Under the pieces are notes generated by a model. That model searched no databases and was not told the DNA's origin. It was given only the letters and a program-made list of their open reading frames with translations. 64,000 bases of DNA from Azospira restricta. Lineage in GTDB: Bacteria; Pseudomonadota; Gammaproteobacteria; Burkholderiales; Rhodocyclaceae. A program made the translations under genes and the position numbers. Positions 1-9,975 of this stretch are shown piece after piece (the first letter of the stretch is position 1; every line of letters starts with the position of its first letter). The stretch spans positions 3,853,501-3,917,500 of the forward strand of contig NZ_CP064781.1 in assembly GCF_016858125.1 (NCBI RefSeq), in the 5' to 3' direction.

Positions 1-954
1 CGCCGGCACCCGGTCGGGCTAGAGGTACGCGACGGCCACCTGCTGATCGACGGCAACGGCGTACAGCGCCGCATCCCCGTCGGCGAGGTCGATTTCGGCG
101 AAGCGGTTGAGGGCGCACCGCGCAGTATCAGTCTCCCCGGCGGCGGCTGCTGCGAGGTGCACGACAACGCTGCGCTGTCACACCTCCTCGCCACCGCCGG
201 CATTGGCGAATCACTGGTCGTACGCATCCAGCGCCGTTGGCACTGGGCGCTCGGCGCTTTCATTGTCGTCGTCGCCAGCGCTGCGGCCGCTTATCTATGG
301 GGATTGCCCGCGCTCGCCCAGCAGCTCGCACCGCACGTCCCGCCGCTTGTCGCGCGCACCTTGTCCGACGCCGCACTCGCCCAGCTCGACCGGGGCGTCC
401 TGCGACCCAGCCGCCTGCCGCCCGCCCGCCAGGAGGAAATCCGCCGGCAGGCCGCCGCCCTGCTTACGCCGCAACAGACGCCGCCGTGGCGGCTGCATTT
501 CCGCCAGGCGCCCCGGCTCGGCCCGAACGCGCTGGCGCTACCCGGTGGTGACATCATCATTCTCGACCAGCTGGTCGAGCTGCTCGGCGACGAACGACAG
601 ATCCAGGCAGTCGTCGCCCACGAGGTTGGACATCTCGCGCACCACCACGCAATGCGCCGGCTGATCCAGGACGCGACCCTGTCGCTTGTCCTCGCCGCCT
701 GGTTCGGCGACGTCTCGTCGGCCGCGGTCGCGACCAGCGGCAAGCTGCTGCAGTCCGGCTACTCCCGCGAGGCCGAGATCGAAGCGGATGCCTACGCCGC
801 GTCGCGGATGGCGCTGCGCTACGGCACCGTCGAGCCGATCGTCGAGGTGCTGAAGAAGCTCGACAAACATGCCCCCGCTCCCGGCAACAGCCTGTTCGCC
901 TCGCACCCGGATGCCGCGACGCGCATCGCCGCCGTTCGCCGCCTTCAGCAATGA
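1..954 (+). CDS. M48 family zinc metallopeptidase, 5' end outside the window
   Basis: The reading frame is open from the first base, so the N-terminus lies outside the window; 317 residues are visible. The first ~60 resemble the small beta-rich domain (DUF7092-like) that precedes some proteobacterial M48 peptidases. A membrane segment follows at about visible residues 80-105. The catalytic zinc motif HEVGH is at visible residues 207-211, and a downstream EAEIEADAYA stretch supplies the usual third-ligand Glu. M48 enzymes are membrane-associated Zn proteases for envelope proteins (HtpX, BepA and Oma1-like groups). A GTG at 157 is only an internal codon: homology to the family continues upstream of it. 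The stop overlaps the next start (ATGA at 951-954), so the two genes are probably cotranscribed. The substrate is unknown. Confidence 0.9.
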   Translation, partial: RRHPVGLEVRDGHLLIDGNGVQRRIPVGEVDFGEAVEGAPRSISLPGGGCCEVHDNAALSHLLATAGIGESLVVRIQRRWHWALGAFIVVVASAAAAYLWGLPALAQQLAPHVPPLVARTLSDAALAQLDRGVLRPSRLPPARQEEIRRQAAALLTPQQTPPWRLHFRQAPRLGPNALALPGGDIIILDQLVELLGDERQIQAVVAHEVGHLAHHHAMRRLIQDATLSLVLAAWFGDVSSAAVATSGKLLQSGYSREAEIEADAYAASRMALRYGTVEPIVEVLKKLDKHAPAPGNSLFASHPDAATRIAAVRRLQQ

Positions 955-2090
955 ACCCGATCACGAACAACGCCCCCCGTCTGCTTCCGACCCTCTTCCT
1001 GCTCGGTTACAGCATGGCCGCGCTATTCGCCGCGCGCCTGCCGATCCCCGCCGGCTGGCCGGTCGCCACGCAGGGGCTGCCGCCGCTGATCGGCCCATGG
1101 GCAGGCTACTGCGCCCTCGTCGGACTGCTCTGCGCGCTGGTTGATCGGGTCGATGGTGCGCATGCCGTCGGTGCCTACCGCCTCTTCGGCCGCTGGTTCT
1201 GGTTGGCCGGAATGCTTATTGTCGCCGTCTCGGCCGGGCTGGCGCTAGCGCGCATCGCCTACGCCGACGACCTGTTCCGGCCGGCGCGACTGGCGGCGGC
1301 CATCATCATCGCGCTGACCGCCTTCGTCGTGCTGGCCTACCTGTCGCAGCAGCGTGCGCCGCGCAGGGCCACAGCGACGACCTCCGAAAGCCCTCGCCGA
1401 CAACGCACGAAGGCGGCGCTGGCCATCGCCCTCACGGCGCTCGCCGCCTTCATGCTGCACCAGCGCTACTCGGAGAAAGTCGAGCGAGATCGTTTCTACG
1501 ACCAGCGCGACGCCGACGAGCGCCGGGCTGCGGCAACGTGGCGACACGACATCGATTTCTTCCGCGGCGGCGAAACGGTCGCGGAGCTCACCGCGAAGAT
1601 GCAACGCGAAGGCTACGTGCTTCGCTGCTACAGCGACCTGCGCTCGGAAGAGCGCCTGCAGGCGGATGACCGCTCGAACTGCTGGGCGAACCTCGGCACC
1701 GCATGGGACCAGCCGGCGCTGCTGATCGCCTTCGCCTTCGGCGACCGTGGTTTGCGCGACTACGTGCTGCGCTTTCCCGAAGGCTCGTGGCGCGGAGTAC
1801 AGGCGCACCTGGACCGCACCGGCCGCCGCCTCGACTTCACGATGGGTGTAGACCACGAAACCGGCGGACCGATCTTCGGCTGGGCCTTCGACAGCGGGCT
1901 GGTAATGTCCGCCGCACCACCCCGTGGCGGAGAAATCACCGTCGCCTGGCAGGCAAAGGAGGAAGTCGCCAAGCGCCACTGCCCTTACCAGTCGCCCCGG
2001 CGAGCCGGGAAAAACCCCAACGGCGTCACCGTTCCACTCGCCAGGGTCTGGCCCGGAGTTGACTGCGACAAGGCCATGTACGACGACTGA
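951..2090 (+). CDS. Multi-pass membrane protein of unknown function
   Basis: I do not recognise this 379-residue protein. It has about five hydrophobic segments in its first half (near residues 8-28, 45-62, 82-102, 110-132 and 153-170). A soluble C-terminal half of about 200 residues follows, rich in charged and aromatic residues, with Cys at about 226, 245, 345 and 374, so a disulfide-containing periplasmic domain is possible. A short Arg/Ser/Thr-rich linker lies between segments 4 and 5. The start overlaps the stop of the upstream M48 peptidase by four bases, which suggests coexpression and perhaps a partner or substrate relation; that is inference only. Codon use looks like the rest of the window. 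Confidence 0.75.
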   Translation: MNPITNNAPRLLPTLFLLGYSMAALFAARLPIPAGWPVATQGLPPLIGPWAGYCALVGLLCALVDRVDGAHAVGAYRLFGRWFWLAGMLIVAVSAGLALARIAYADDLFRPARLAAAIIIALTAFVVLAYLSQQRAPRRATATTSESPRRQRTKAALAIALTALAAFMLHQRYSEKVERDRFYDQRDADERRAAATWRHDIDFFRGGETVAELTAKMQREGYVLRCYSDLRSEERLQADDRSNCWANLGTAWDQPALLIAFAFGDRGLRDYVLRFPEGSWRGVQAHLDRTGRRLDFTMGVDHETGGPIFGWAFDSGLVMSAAPPRGGEITVAWQAKEEVAKRHCPYQSPRRAGKNPNGVTVPLARVWPGVDCDKAMYDD

Positions 2091-2150
2091 CGTGGATCAA
2101 GGCGCCCTCGCCACCGGCAGGTCAGACTGCCCGGTTCAGGGAGGATAAAA

Positions 2151-3452
2151 ATGACCGATCGCAACAGCCTCGAACCTATCGAGAGAGCCAGCCGCGACGA
2201 GCTCGTCGCACTGCAGACCGAGCGCCTGAAATGGTCGCTCCGGCACGCCTACGACAACGTGCCGCACTACCGGAAGAAGTTCGACGTCGCCGGCGTCCAC
2301 CCGGACGATCTGAAGACGCTCGCCGACCTCGCGAAATTCCCGTTCACGACCAAGCAGGACCTGCGCGACAACTACCCCTTCGGCATGTTCGCGGTGCCGC
2401 GCGAGGAGGTCGTGCGCGTGCATGCGTCGTCCGGCACCACCGGCAAGCCGACGGTGGTCGGCTACACGCAGCAGGACGTGGACATGTGGGCGACGCTGAT
2501 GGCGCGCTCGATCCGCGCCGCCGGCGGCAGGAAGGGCGACATCGTCCACGTCGCCTACGGCTACGGCCTGTTCACCGGCGGACTGGGCGCCCACTACGGC
2601 GCCGAGAAGCTGGGCTGCACGGTGATCCCGATGTCCGGCGGGCAGACCGAGAAGCAGGTGCAGCTGATCATGGACTTCCAGCCGGACATCATCATGGTCA
2701 CGCCGTCGTACATCCTCAACATCGCCGACGAGTTCAAGCGCCAGGGGATCGACCCGCGCGACACCAAGCTGCGCATCGGCATCTTCGGCGCCGAGCCGTG
2801 GACCGACCAGATGCGCAAGGAGATCGAGACCACCTTCGGCATCGACGCGATCGACATCTACGGCCTGTCGGAAGTGATCGGCCCCGGCGTCGCCAACGAG
2901 TGCATCGAAACGAAGGACGGCCCGGTGATCTGGGAGGACCACTTCTATCCCGAGATCATCGACCCCAGCACCGGCGAGGTGCTGCCCGACGGCGAGCACG
3001 GCGAGCTGGTGTTCACCTCGCTGACCAAGCAGGCGCTGCCGGTGGTCCGCTACCGCACGCGCGACCTGACCCGGCTGTTGCCGCCGACGGCGCGCTCGAT
3101 GCGGCGGATGGGCAAGATCACCGGCCGCTCCGACGACATGCTGATCATCCGCGGCGTGAACGTCTTCCCGTCGCAGATCGAGGAACTGATCCTGAAGCGC
3201 GACAAGCTGTCGCCGCACTACGTGATCGAGGTGTACCGCGACGGCCATCTCGACGCGATCACCGTGAACGTCGAGATGAAGCCGGAATTCCAGTACGCCA
3301 CCGCGGTCGAGAAGGAGTTCGCGGCGAGCGACCTGCAGCACCACATCAAGTCCTACATCGGCATCTCGGCGAAGGTGCGCGTGGTCGAGATCGGCGGCAT
3401 CGAGCGCTCGATCGGCAAGGCCAGGCGGGTCATCGACAAGCGCCCGAAGTAA
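2151..3452 (+). CDS. paaK: Phenylacetate-CoA ligase
   Basis: This 433-residue protein has the usual PaaK length. It belongs to the adenylate-forming (ANL) family and activates phenylacetate with ATP and CoA to phenylacetyl-CoA in the cytoplasm. Visible signatures are the N-terminal block with HAYDNVPHYR, the AMP-binding loop SSGTTGKPTVVGY (about residues 93-105), the GAEPW motif near 218, YGLSEVIGPG near 238-247, and the C-terminal hinge with GRSDDMLIIRGVNVFPSQIE (about 325-344). A good ribosome site (GGAGGA, about 2138-2143) precedes the ATG. None of the paaA-E/Z ring-epoxidation genes are nearby, so the enzyme may feed an anaerobic phenylacetate route or a pathway encoded elsewhere. A GC-rich hairpin follows the stop. 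Confidence 0.95.
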   Translation: MTDRNSLEPIERASRDELVALQTERLKWSLRHAYDNVPHYRKKFDVAGVHPDDLKTLADLAKFPFTTKQDLRDNYPFGMFAVPREEVVRVHASSGTTGKPTVVGYTQQDVDMWATLMARSIRAAGGRKGDIVHVAYGYGLFTGGLGAHYGAEKLGCTVIPMSGGQTEKQVQLIMDFQPDIIMVTPSYILNIADEFKRQGIDPRDTKLRIGIFGAEPWTDQMRKEIETTFGIDAIDIYGLSEVIGPGVANECIETKDGPVIWEDHFYPEIIDPSTGEVLPDGEHGELVFTSLTKQALPVVRYRTRDLTRLLPPTARSMRRMGKITGRSDDMLIIRGVNVFPSQIEELILKRDKLSPHYVIEVYRDGHLDAITVNVEMKPEFQYATAVEKEFAASDLQHHIKSYIGISAKVRVVEIGGIERSIGKARRVIDKRPK

Positions 3453-4190
<738 letters not shown>

Positions 4191-4206
4191 GCGCCCGCCC
4201 CCTCCC

Positions 4207-4920
4207 TCACACCAAACGGATCTTCAGTTCGCCGACGCCGGCTACGCCGCCTTCCAGCACGTCGCCGCGCACCACCGTCGACACGCCGGCCGGCGTGCCG
4301 GTGAAGATCAGGTCGCCCGGCGCCAGGCGGACGAAGGTGGACAGGTTGGCAACCACCTCGGCGACCTTCCACGACATGTCGGCGAGGTCGCCCTGCTGCC
4401 GCATCTCGCCGTTCACCCTGAGCCAGATCGCGCCCTGCTGCGGGTGGCCGATCGCCGCCACCGGATGCAGCAGGCCGGTCGGCGCCGAGGCATCGAAGCC
4501 CTTGCCCATGTCCCACGGATGCCCCTTTTCCTTCGCCCGGGCCTGCACGTCGCGGCGCGTCAGGTCGAGGCCGACGGCGTAGCCGTAGACGCACTGCAGC
4601 GCCTTCGCCACCGGGATGTCGGCGCCGCCGTTGCCGTGCGTCGCGGTCTCCGGGCCGAGGGCGACGACCAGCTCGACCTCGTGCTGCAGCTTGGCGGTGG
4701 CCGGCGGATAGGGCACGTCGCCGCCGGCAACGACGGCGTCGGCCGGCTTGGAGAAGAAGAACGGCGGCTCGCGGCCGTCGGCCTGATCAAACGCGCCCAT
4801 CTCGCGCGCGTGGTCGGCGTAGTTGCGGCCGACGCAATAGACGCGGCGGATCGGAAAGCGGGCGGTACTGCCGGCGACGGCGAGGCCGGGCTGCGGGGCA
4901 GGGGGAAAGACGTAGCTCAT
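4207..4920 (-). CDS. Fumarylacetoacetate hydrolase family protein
   Basis: This 237-residue cytoplasmic protein has the FAH fold. Members cleave C-C bonds in beta-diketo acids (fumarylpyruvate, fumarylacetoacetate) or decarboxylate or tautomerise related acids, using Mg2+. Seen here are the entry motif [13 protein letters not shown] (about residues 31-43), the acidic metal-binding set around [11 protein letters not shown] and GLDLTRRD, the block [10 protein letters not shown], and the C-terminal [12 protein letters not shown] (about 202-213). Length and motifs fit fumarylpyruvate hydrolase (NagK-like) or acylpyruvase-type members, but the substrate cannot be fixed. It lies 16 bp from the convergent CheB-like gene and 26 bp downstream of the nif3-like gene, on the same strand as the latter. 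Confidence 0.88.
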   Translation of the reverse strand: MSYVFPPAPQPGLAVAGSTARFPIRRVYCVGRNYADHAREMGAFDQADGREPPFFFSKPADAVVAGGDVPYPPATAKLQHEVELVVALGPETATHGNGGADIPVAKALQCVYGYAVGLDLTRRDVQARAKEKGHPWDMGKGFDASAPTGLLHPVAAIGHPQQGAIWLRVNGEMRQQGDLADMSWKVAEVVANLSTFVRLAPGDLIFTGTPAGVSTVVRGDVLEGGVAGVGELKIRLV

Positions 4921-4946
4921 GGGCTTCCTGTCGTTGTGTTGTCGTG

Positions 4947-5693
4947 TCAGACGGGGTTATCGATATCGACGAATTCGCAGTCGAGGCCGAAGCGCTCGGC
5001 GAGGTGCGCGGCCAGCGCCGCCGCGCCGCCGCGCTCGGTCGCGTGGTGGCCGGCGGCGAGGTAGGCGACGCCGGACTCGCGCGCGAGATGCACGGTCTGC
5101 TCGGAGATCTCGCCGCTGACGTAGGCGTCGACGCCGAGCGCGATCGCCTGCTCGAACCAGCCCTGCGCGCCGCCCGAGCACCAGCCGATGCGCGCCACCG
5201 GCCGCGACGACTCGCCGACCAGCAGCGGCTGGCGGCCGAGGCCGGCGGCGATCGCGGCAGCGAGGTCGCCGGCGGTGGTCGGCGCCGCCGGGCGGCCGAG
5301 CCAGGCGATGTCCTGCTCGCCGAAGCGGCCCTCGGCGATCCAGCCGAGGCGGGCGGCGAGCTGCGCATTGTTGCCGAGCTCGGGGTGTGCGTCGAGCGGC
5401 AGGTGGTAGGCGTAGAGGTTGAGGTCGTGGGCGAGCAGCGCGCCGATGCGCGCGCGGCGCAGGCCGGTGATGCGGCCGTCCTCGCCCTTCCAGAACCAGC
5501 CGTGGTGCACCAGCAGCGCGTCGGCGCCGCGCGCGACGGCGGCGTCGATCAGCGCCTGGCTGGCGGTGACGCCGGCGACGATGCGCCGCACCTCGGGTCG
5601 TCCTTCCACTTGCAGGCCGTTTGGGCAATAATCCCGGAAGCGCGCCGTGGCAAGGGTTTCGTCCAGGTAGCGCGCCAATTCGTCACGATTCAT
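4947..5693 (-). CDS. Nif3-like dinuclear metal centre protein
   Basis: The protein has 248 residues, the short bacterial form of the Nif3/YbgI (DUF34) family. Conserved metal-binding His pairs are visible: LLVHHGWFW (about residues 61-69) and the C-terminal [11 protein letters not shown] near 210-220, together with [10 protein letters not shown]. These proteins form toroidal hexamers with a two-metal site; GTP cyclohydrolase I type 2 is a common label but the true reaction is not settled. The ATG at 5693 was chosen because the family's N-terminus (helix, then [10 protein letters not shown]) begins just after it; the frame stays open far upstream only as a shadow of the opposite gene. It is divergent from the protease gene with just 21 bp between the start codons. 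Confidence 0.9.
   Translation of the reverse strand: MNRDELARYLDETLATARFRDYCPNGLQVEGRPEVRRIVAGVTASQALIDAAVARGADALLVHHGWFWKGEDGRITGLRRARIGALLAHDLNLYAYHLPLDAHPELGNNAQLAARLGWIAEGRFGEQDIAWLGRPAAPTTAGDLAAAIAAGLGRQPLLVGESSRPVARIGWCSGGAQGWFEQAIALGVDAYVSGEISEQTVHLARESGVAYLAAGHHATERGGAAALAAHLAERFGLDCEFVDIDNPV
5604..5632 (+). promoter_or_regulatory. Candidate sigma-70 promoter for the DegS-like protease
   Basis: TTCCAC (5604-5609) and AATAAT (5627-5632) are separated by 17 bp, inside the 5' part of the divergent nif3-like gene. The AT-rich -10 stands out in G+C-rich coding sequence. The start codon lies 82 bp downstream of the -10. Confidence 0.4.
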
Positions 5694-5714
5694 GCGGGGT
5701 TCCGTTCGCTGGCT

Positions 5715-6893
5715 ATGAACAGGTTGTGGCTGATTTTTGCACAAACGGTGACGGTTAGTCTTGCCGTCTTCTTCGTCGTCAGCACGCTGAAGCCGGAGTG
5801 GCTGGGCGAGAAGCCGGGGATCGTGCGCATCCGCGAGGCAGCGACGAGCGGCGAGCCGGCGAAGGCCGTCGCCTCCTACAACGACGCGGCGCGCAAGGTG
5901 GTACCGAGCGTCGTGCACATCTACACGACGCAGGCGCCGCGCAAGCAGCGCCACCCGCTGCTCGACGACCCGATCTTCCGCCATTTCTTCGGCGACGGCC
6001 TCGAGGACGAGCAGCGCAGCCGCTCCGGGCTCGGCTCGGGGGTGATCGTCAGCGACGAGGGCTACGTGCTGACCAACTACCACGTGGTCGAGATGGCCGA
6101 CGCGATGGAGGTGGCCCTGAACGACGGCCGCAAGCTGCGCGCCAAGGTCGTCGGCGCCGACCCGGAGACCGACCTCGCGGTGCTGCGCATCGTCGCCGAC
6201 AAGGCCAACGGCAAGGCGGAGGATCTGCGCCTGACGCCGATCACCTTCGGCCAGATCGACAACGTCCGCGTCGGCGACGTCGTGCTGGCGATCGGCAACC
6301 CCTTCGGCGTCGGCCAGAGCGTGACGATGGGCATCGTCTCGGCGCTCGGCCGCTCGCAGCTCGGCATCAACACCTTCGAGAACTTCATCCAGACCGACGC
6401 GGCGATCAACCCCGGCAACTCCGGCGGCGCGCTGACCGACGCCGCCGGCAACCTGATCGGCATCAACACCGCGATCTACTCGCGCTCCGGCGGCTCGCTC
6501 GGCATCGGCTTCGCGATCCCGGTGTCGACGGCGAGGAACGTGATGGAGCAGATCATCCAGACCGGCAGCGTCACCCGCGGCTGGATCGGCGTCGAGGCGC
6601 AGGAGATCACCCCGGAGCTGGCCGAGAACTTCGGCCTGCCGGATACGCGCGGGGCGCTGATCGCCGGCGTCGTCCGCGGCAGCCCCGCCGACGGCGGCGG
6701 CATCCGCCCCGGCGACGTGCTGCTGGCGGTCGACGGCAAGCCGGTGAACAATCCGCAGGGCATGCTCGACCTGATCGCCGCGCTGAAACCGGGCGAGGCG
6801 GTACCGTTCAAGCTGCGCCGCGACAAGGCGGTGGTCGACGCGCAGGTGAAGATCGGCAAGCGTCCGGCGGCGACGCGCAGCCCGCGGGAGTAA
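5715..6893 (+). CDS. DegS/AlgW-like trypsin-fold periplasmic serine protease, one PDZ domain
   Basis: The protein has 392 residues: an N-terminal membrane anchor (about 5-24), a trypsin-like domain (about 60-265) and a single PDZ domain (about 285-380). The catalytic triad is complete: H123 in TNYHVVE, D153 in DPETDLAVL and S236 in NPGNSGGAL. One PDZ domain and an uncleaved anchor point to DegS/AlgW rather than DegP. DegS-type proteases start the sigma-E envelope-stress cascade by cutting an anti-sigma factor when misfolded porins appear; that role is inferred. In related bacteria this gene sits close to the tatABC block, as here. The ATG at 5715 starts just after the divergent nif3-like ATG. 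It is followed by the amidotransferase gene 12 bp later. Confidence 0.92.
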   Translation: MNRLWLIFAQTVTVSLAVFFVVSTLKPEWLGEKPGIVRIREAATSGEPAKAVASYNDAARKVVPSVVHIYTTQAPRKQRHPLLDDPIFRHFFGDGLEDEQRSRSGLGSGVIVSDEGYVLTNYHVVEMADAMEVALNDGRKLRAKVVGADPETDLAVLRIVADKANGKAEDLRLTPITFGQIDNVRVGDVVLAIGNPFGVGQSVTMGIVSALGRSQLGINTFENFIQTDAAINPGNSGGALTDAAGNLIGINTAIYSRSGGSLGIGFAIPVSTARNVMEQIIQTGSVTRGWIGVEAQEITPELAENFGLPDTRGALIAGVVRGSPADGGGIRPGDVLLAVDGKPVNNPQGMLDLIAALKPGEAVPFKLRRDKAVVDAQVKIGKRPAATRSPRE

Positions 6894-6905
6894 CGGAGGC
6901 GCACC

Positions 6906-7742
6906 ATGTGCCAGCTGCTGGGGATGAACTGCAACGTCCCCACCGACATCTGCTTTTCCTTCACCGGCTTCCAGGCGCGCGGCGGCGCCACCGACGTGCA
7001 TGCCGACGGCTGGGGAATCGCCTTCTTCGAGGGCCGCGGCGCGCGCGTCTTCCTCGATCCGCAGCCCTCGTGCCGTTCGCCGATCGCGGCGCTGGTGCGC
7101 CAGTATCCGATCCGCTCGAAGAACGTCGTCGCCCACATCCGCAAGGCGACCCAGGGCGTCGTCGCGCTCGAGAACACGCACCCGTTCATGCGCGAGGCCT
7201 GGGGCCGCTACTGGATCTTCGCGCACAACGGCAATCTGCTCGGCTTCGGCCCGGCGCTCGACGGCAGCTTCCTGCCAGTCGGCAACACCGACAGCGAACG
7301 CGCCTTCTGCTGGCTATTGCAGCGGCTGCGGCAGGCCTGCGGCGCGACGCCGCCGAGCCATGAGCGGATCTTCGACGTCGCGCGCGAGGTCGCGCTGGAA
7401 GTCGGGGCGCTCGGCGAGTTCAACTTCCTGCTCGCCGGCAGTGACTTCCTGCTTGCGCACGCCTCGACGCAGCTCGCCTACATCGTCCGCCAGGCGCCGT
7501 TCGCGCAGGCGCACCTGAAGGACGAGGACGTCACCGTCGACTTCAGCGAAGTGACGACGCCGGACGACCGCGTCGCGGTGATCGCGACGGTGCCGCTGAC
7601 CGACAACGAGGACTGGCAGACGATGCCGCCGGGAACGCTGTGGCTGTTCGCCGAGGGCGAGCCGGTGCGGCAGGCGGCGACGGTGCCCGGCGCCAAGCGC
7701 AAGGCGGCGGACGCCGCCGCGGGGGATCAGGAGCGGTCCTGA
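6906..7742 (+). CDS. Class II glutamine amidotransferase (YafJ family)
   Basis: This 278-residue cytoplasmic protein starts with MCQLLGMN, so Cys2 becomes the N-terminal nucleophile of an Ntn-type glutaminase after Met removal. Conserved class II motifs follow: [10 protein letters not shown] (about residues 32-41), [10 protein letters not shown] (about 76-85), and [10 protein letters not shown] plus the NTDSERAF block (about 102-135). There is no synthase domain, as in YafJ, so the acceptor of the ammonia is unknown. A GGAGG-like site precedes the ATG. The last 16 bp overlap the 3' end of convergent tatC, with no terminator between them, so the two transcripts must be antisense at their ends. 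The C-terminal ~25 residues are low-complexity and charged. Confidence 0.9.
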   Translation: MCQLLGMNCNVPTDICFSFTGFQARGGATDVHADGWGIAFFEGRGARVFLDPQPSCRSPIAALVRQYPIRSKNVVAHIRKATQGVVALENTHPFMREAWGRYWIFAHNGNLLGFGPALDGSFLPVGNTDSERAFCWLLQRLRQACGATPPSHERIFDVAREVALEVGALGEFNFLLAGSDFLLAHASTQLAYIVRQAPFAQAHLKDEDVTVDFSEVTTPDDRVAVIATVPLTDNEDWQTMPPGTLWLFAEGEPVRQAATVPGAKRKAADAAAGDQERS

Positions 7743-8524
7743 ATGCGCCGCTCGTCGGCCTCGCTGGCCGGCGCCCAGGCGTCGGCCGGCGCTTCCTTCG
7801 GCGGCGGCGCGCTGACGAAGCGGGCGAAGAGGATGCCCAGTTCGTAGAGGATGCACATCGGAATCGCCAGCGCCAATTGCGAGACGACGTCCGGCGGCGT
7901 GACGATGGCGGCGATGATGAAGGCGATGACGACGAAGTACGCGCGCCACTCCTTCAGCTTGTCGATCGTCACCACCCCCATCTTGACCAGCACGACCAGC
8001 ACCACCGGCACCTCGAAGGCGACGCCGAAGGCGAGGAACATGGTCATCACGAAGGACAGGTAGGCCTCGATGTCCGGCGCCGGCGTGATGCTCTTCGGCG
8101 CGAAGCTGTTGATGAAGGTGAACACCTGGCCGAAGACGAAGAAGTAGCAGAAGGAGACGCCGATCAGGAACAACAGGTAGCTGGCCACCACCAGCGGCAG
8201 CGCCAGCCGCTTCTCGTGCGCATACAGGCCGGGGGCGACGAAGGCCCACAGCTGGAACAGGATCACCGGCAGCGCGAAGACGAAGGCGACCAGCATCGTC
8301 ACCTTGATCGGCACCATGAACGGCGTGATGACGCCGATCGCGACCATCTTCGTGCCCTCGGGCAGCGCCTGCGTCAGCGGCAGCGCCAGCACGTCGTAGA
8401 CCTCGCCCGGACCGGGGTAGATGCAGAGGCCGACGAAGACGACGGCGAGCGCGATCAGGCAGCGCAGCAGCCGGTCGCGCAGTTCGACGAGATGGGAAAC
8501 GAAGGATTCTTCCGGCTGGCTCAT
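7727..8524 (-). CDS. tatC: Sec-independent protein translocase TatC
   Basis: TatC (265 residues) is the polytopic inner-membrane receptor that binds twin-arginine signal peptides together with TatB. The conserved N-terminal cytoplasmic motif SFVSHLVELRDRLLR (about residues 7-21) is present, followed by six hydrophobic segments with the glycine/proline-rich family blocks (FVAPGLYAHEKR near 98-109). The ATG at 8524 was chosen because the family begins at this point; the frame remains open upstream in an Arg/Pro-rich shadow of tatB. The C-terminal tail is extended and charged, and overlaps the convergent amidotransferase gene by 16 bp. It is the last gene of the his-HIT-tat run. Confidence 0.96.
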   Translation of the reverse strand: MSQPEESFVSHLVELRDRLLRCLIALAVVFVGLCIYPGPGEVYDVLALPLTQALPEGTKMVAIGVITPFMVPIKVTMLVAFVFALPVILFQLWAFVAPGLYAHEKRLALPLVVASYLLFLIGVSFCYFFVFGQVFTFINSFAPKSITPAPDIEAYLSFVMTMFLAFGVAFEVPVVLVVLVKMGVVTIDKLKEWRAYFVVIAFIIAAIVTPPDVVSQLALAIPMCILYELGILFARFVSAPPPKEAPADAWAPASEADERRIQDRS

Positions 8525-8543
8525 GCGGGCTCGCGTGCGGCGC

Positions 8544-8963
8544 TCAGGCCTTGGCCGCCGGCTCGGCGGCAGGGGCGGCCGGCGGCGTGGCAACGGCATC
8601 CGCGCCCGGCACCGGTTGCGCAGCCAGCGCCGAGAGGCCGGCGACGGCATCGTCGACCGTCGCCTTCGGCGTCTCGGCGACGCTGTTCGCGACCTCGTTG
8701 AGCGAGGCCTCGGCCGACTGCATTTCGGTGCTGATGCTGCGTTCGAGGCTGCGTGCCGAATCCTGGACCTGCGCCTGCAGCTTCTTCAATTCCTCCAGCT
8801 GCATCTCGCGGTTGATGTCTGCCTTGACGTCGCTGACGTAGCGCTGCAGCCGCCCGAGCAGGTGGCCGGCGGTGCGCGCCACCTTCGGCAGCCGCTCGGG
8901 GCCGAGCACGACCAGCGCCACGACGGCGATGACCACCATTTCGGAGAAGCCGATGTCGAACAT
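8544..8963 (-). CDS. tatB: Sec-independent protein translocase TatB
   Basis: The 139-residue protein has the TatB plan: MFDIGFSEM at the N-terminus, one membrane helix (about residues 5-22), the hinge with LGPERLP (the Glu in the helix border is typical of TatB), an amphipathic helix, then a charged coiled-coil-like region (about 50-95). The Ala/Pro-rich tail is of low complexity. TatB pairs with TatC to form the substrate receptor. It lies 19 bp upstream of tatC and 76 bp after tatA. Confidence 0.95.
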   Translation of the reverse strand: MFDIGFSEMVVIAVVALVVLGPERLPKVARTAGHLLGRLQRYVSDVKADINREMQLEELKKLQAQVQDSARSLERSISTEMQSAEASLNEVANSVAETPKATVDDAVAGLSALAAQPVPGADAVATPPAAPAAEPAAKA

Positions 8964-9039
8964 GTAAGGATGGAATCAGGCGGCGGAACGCAGCCGGCAC
9001 CGGGATGAGGCCGGCGCCTGCGGGCTCACGCGCAAGCGC

Positions 9040-9270
9040 TCAGGACTTGGTCTTTTCCTTGACCTCGCCCTCGATCGTCTGGCCGGAGCCGGAGACCTGC
9101 GGCGGCGTCTGCGCGGCGTCGGCCGGCTTGTCGCCGTCCTTCATCCCTTCCTTGAAGCCCTTCACCGCGCCGCCGAGGTCGGAGCCGATGTTGCGCAGCT
9201 TCTTGGTGCCGAAGACGAGGAGGATGATGACGAGGACGATCAGCCAGTGCCAGATGCTAAAGCTACCCAT
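9040..9270 (-). CDS. tatA: Sec-independent protein translocase TatA
   Basis: The 76-residue protein starts [21 protein letters not shown], a short membrane helix with the Ser/Trp/His pattern of TatA. It is followed by the [14 protein letters not shown] hinge and amphipathic helix and a charged disordered tail. TatA polymerises to form the transport path for folded twin-arginine substrates. TatA and TatB are separate genes here, so the system is of the three-component type. The gene lies 22 bp downstream of the HIT gene in the his operon. Confidence 0.95.
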   Translation of the reverse strand: MGSFSIWHWLIVLVIILLVFGTKKLRNIGSDLGGAVKGFKEGMKDGDKPADAAQTPPQVSGSGQTIEGEVKEKTKS

Positions 9271-9292
9271 GTGTGTCTCCTAAGATTCTGTC

Positions 9293-9646
9293 TCAGATTC
9301 TTTTCAGCATCGGCCCGACCGGTTCCGGCCCGCCGACGATGTGCAGGTGCAGGTGCGGCACTTCCTGGTTGCCGATCCGCCCGGTGTTGATGATGATGCG
9401 GAAGCCGTCGGGGCTGCCCTGCTCCACCGCGATGCGGTTGGCGACGGCGAGCATCCGCCCCAGCACCGGCGCGTCGGCGTCGGTGACGTGCGCCAGCGAC
9501 TCGACGTGGCGCTTCGGGATGACCAGCACGTGCACCGGCCGCGCCGGGTTGATGTCCTTGAAGGCGAGCAGCTCGTCGTCCTCGTAAACCTTGCCCGAGG
9601 GGATCTCGCCGCGGACGATCTTGCAGAAGATGCAGTTCGCGCTCAT
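9293..9646 (-). CDS. HIT family nucleotide-binding hydrolase (HinT-like)
   Basis: The 117-residue protein has the histidine-triad motif HLHLHIVG (about residues 98-105), whose central His forms the covalent nucleotidyl intermediate, and the zinc-type CIFCKI motif at residues 5-10. HinT-type enzymes hydrolyse phosphoramidates of purine nucleotides such as AMP-lysine. The ATG at 9646 overlaps the hisE stop (ATGA), so it is translationally coupled to histidine biosynthesis, an arrangement common in Betaproteobacteria. The frame extends upstream only in the shadow of hisE. Confidence 0.93.
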   Translation of the reverse strand: MSANCIFCKIVRGEIPSGKVYEDDELLAFKDINPARPVHVLVIPKRHVESLAHVTDADAPVLGRMLAVANRIAVEQGSPDGFRIIINTGRIGNQEVPHLHLHIVGGPEPVGPMLKRI

Positions 9647-9975
9647 GCCGAGGTTCTCGACTTCTTCTCGTCGACGCCGGAGATGCCCTCGCGACGGCGC
9701 ATCTCCTGCAGCAGGTCGTCGATCGACAGGTTGTTGAAGGCCAGCAGCACCATCAGGTGGTACATGACGTCCGCCGATTCGCGCACGACGTGCAGCTTGT
9801 TGCCTTCCTTGCCGGCCATGATCAGCTCGGCGCATTCCTCGCCGATCTTCTTCAGGATCGAATCCGGCCCCTTGGCGAACAGCTGCGCGGTGTAGGAACT
9901 CTCCGGGTCGGCATTGCGGCGCGAGGTCAGCGTCTCCGACAGGCGGTGCAGTACGTCATGCGTGTTGTGCATCAT
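9643..9975 (-). CDS. hisE: Phosphoribosyl-ATP pyrophosphatase
   Basis: HisE (110 residues) removes pyrophosphate from phosphoribosyl-ATP to give phosphoribosyl-AMP, the second step of histidine synthesis. The MazG-like helical signature is clear: [15 protein letters not shown] (about residues 42-56) and [14 protein letters not shown] (about 65-78), with the acidic Mg-binding residues. HisE and HisI are separate proteins here rather than the fused HisIE of enterobacteria. The start overlaps the hisI stop by four bases and the stop overlaps the HIT start. Confidence 0.95.
   Translation of the reverse strand: MMHNTHDVLHRLSETLTSRRNADPESSYTAQLFAKGPDSILKKIGEECAELIMAGKEGNKLHVVRESADVMYHLMVLLAFNNLSIDDLLQEMRRREGISGVDEKKSRTSA

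Noticed and set aside
4191-4206. Terminator between the convergent CheB-like and FAH genes
   Set aside because: The 16-bp gap is C-rich without a stem.
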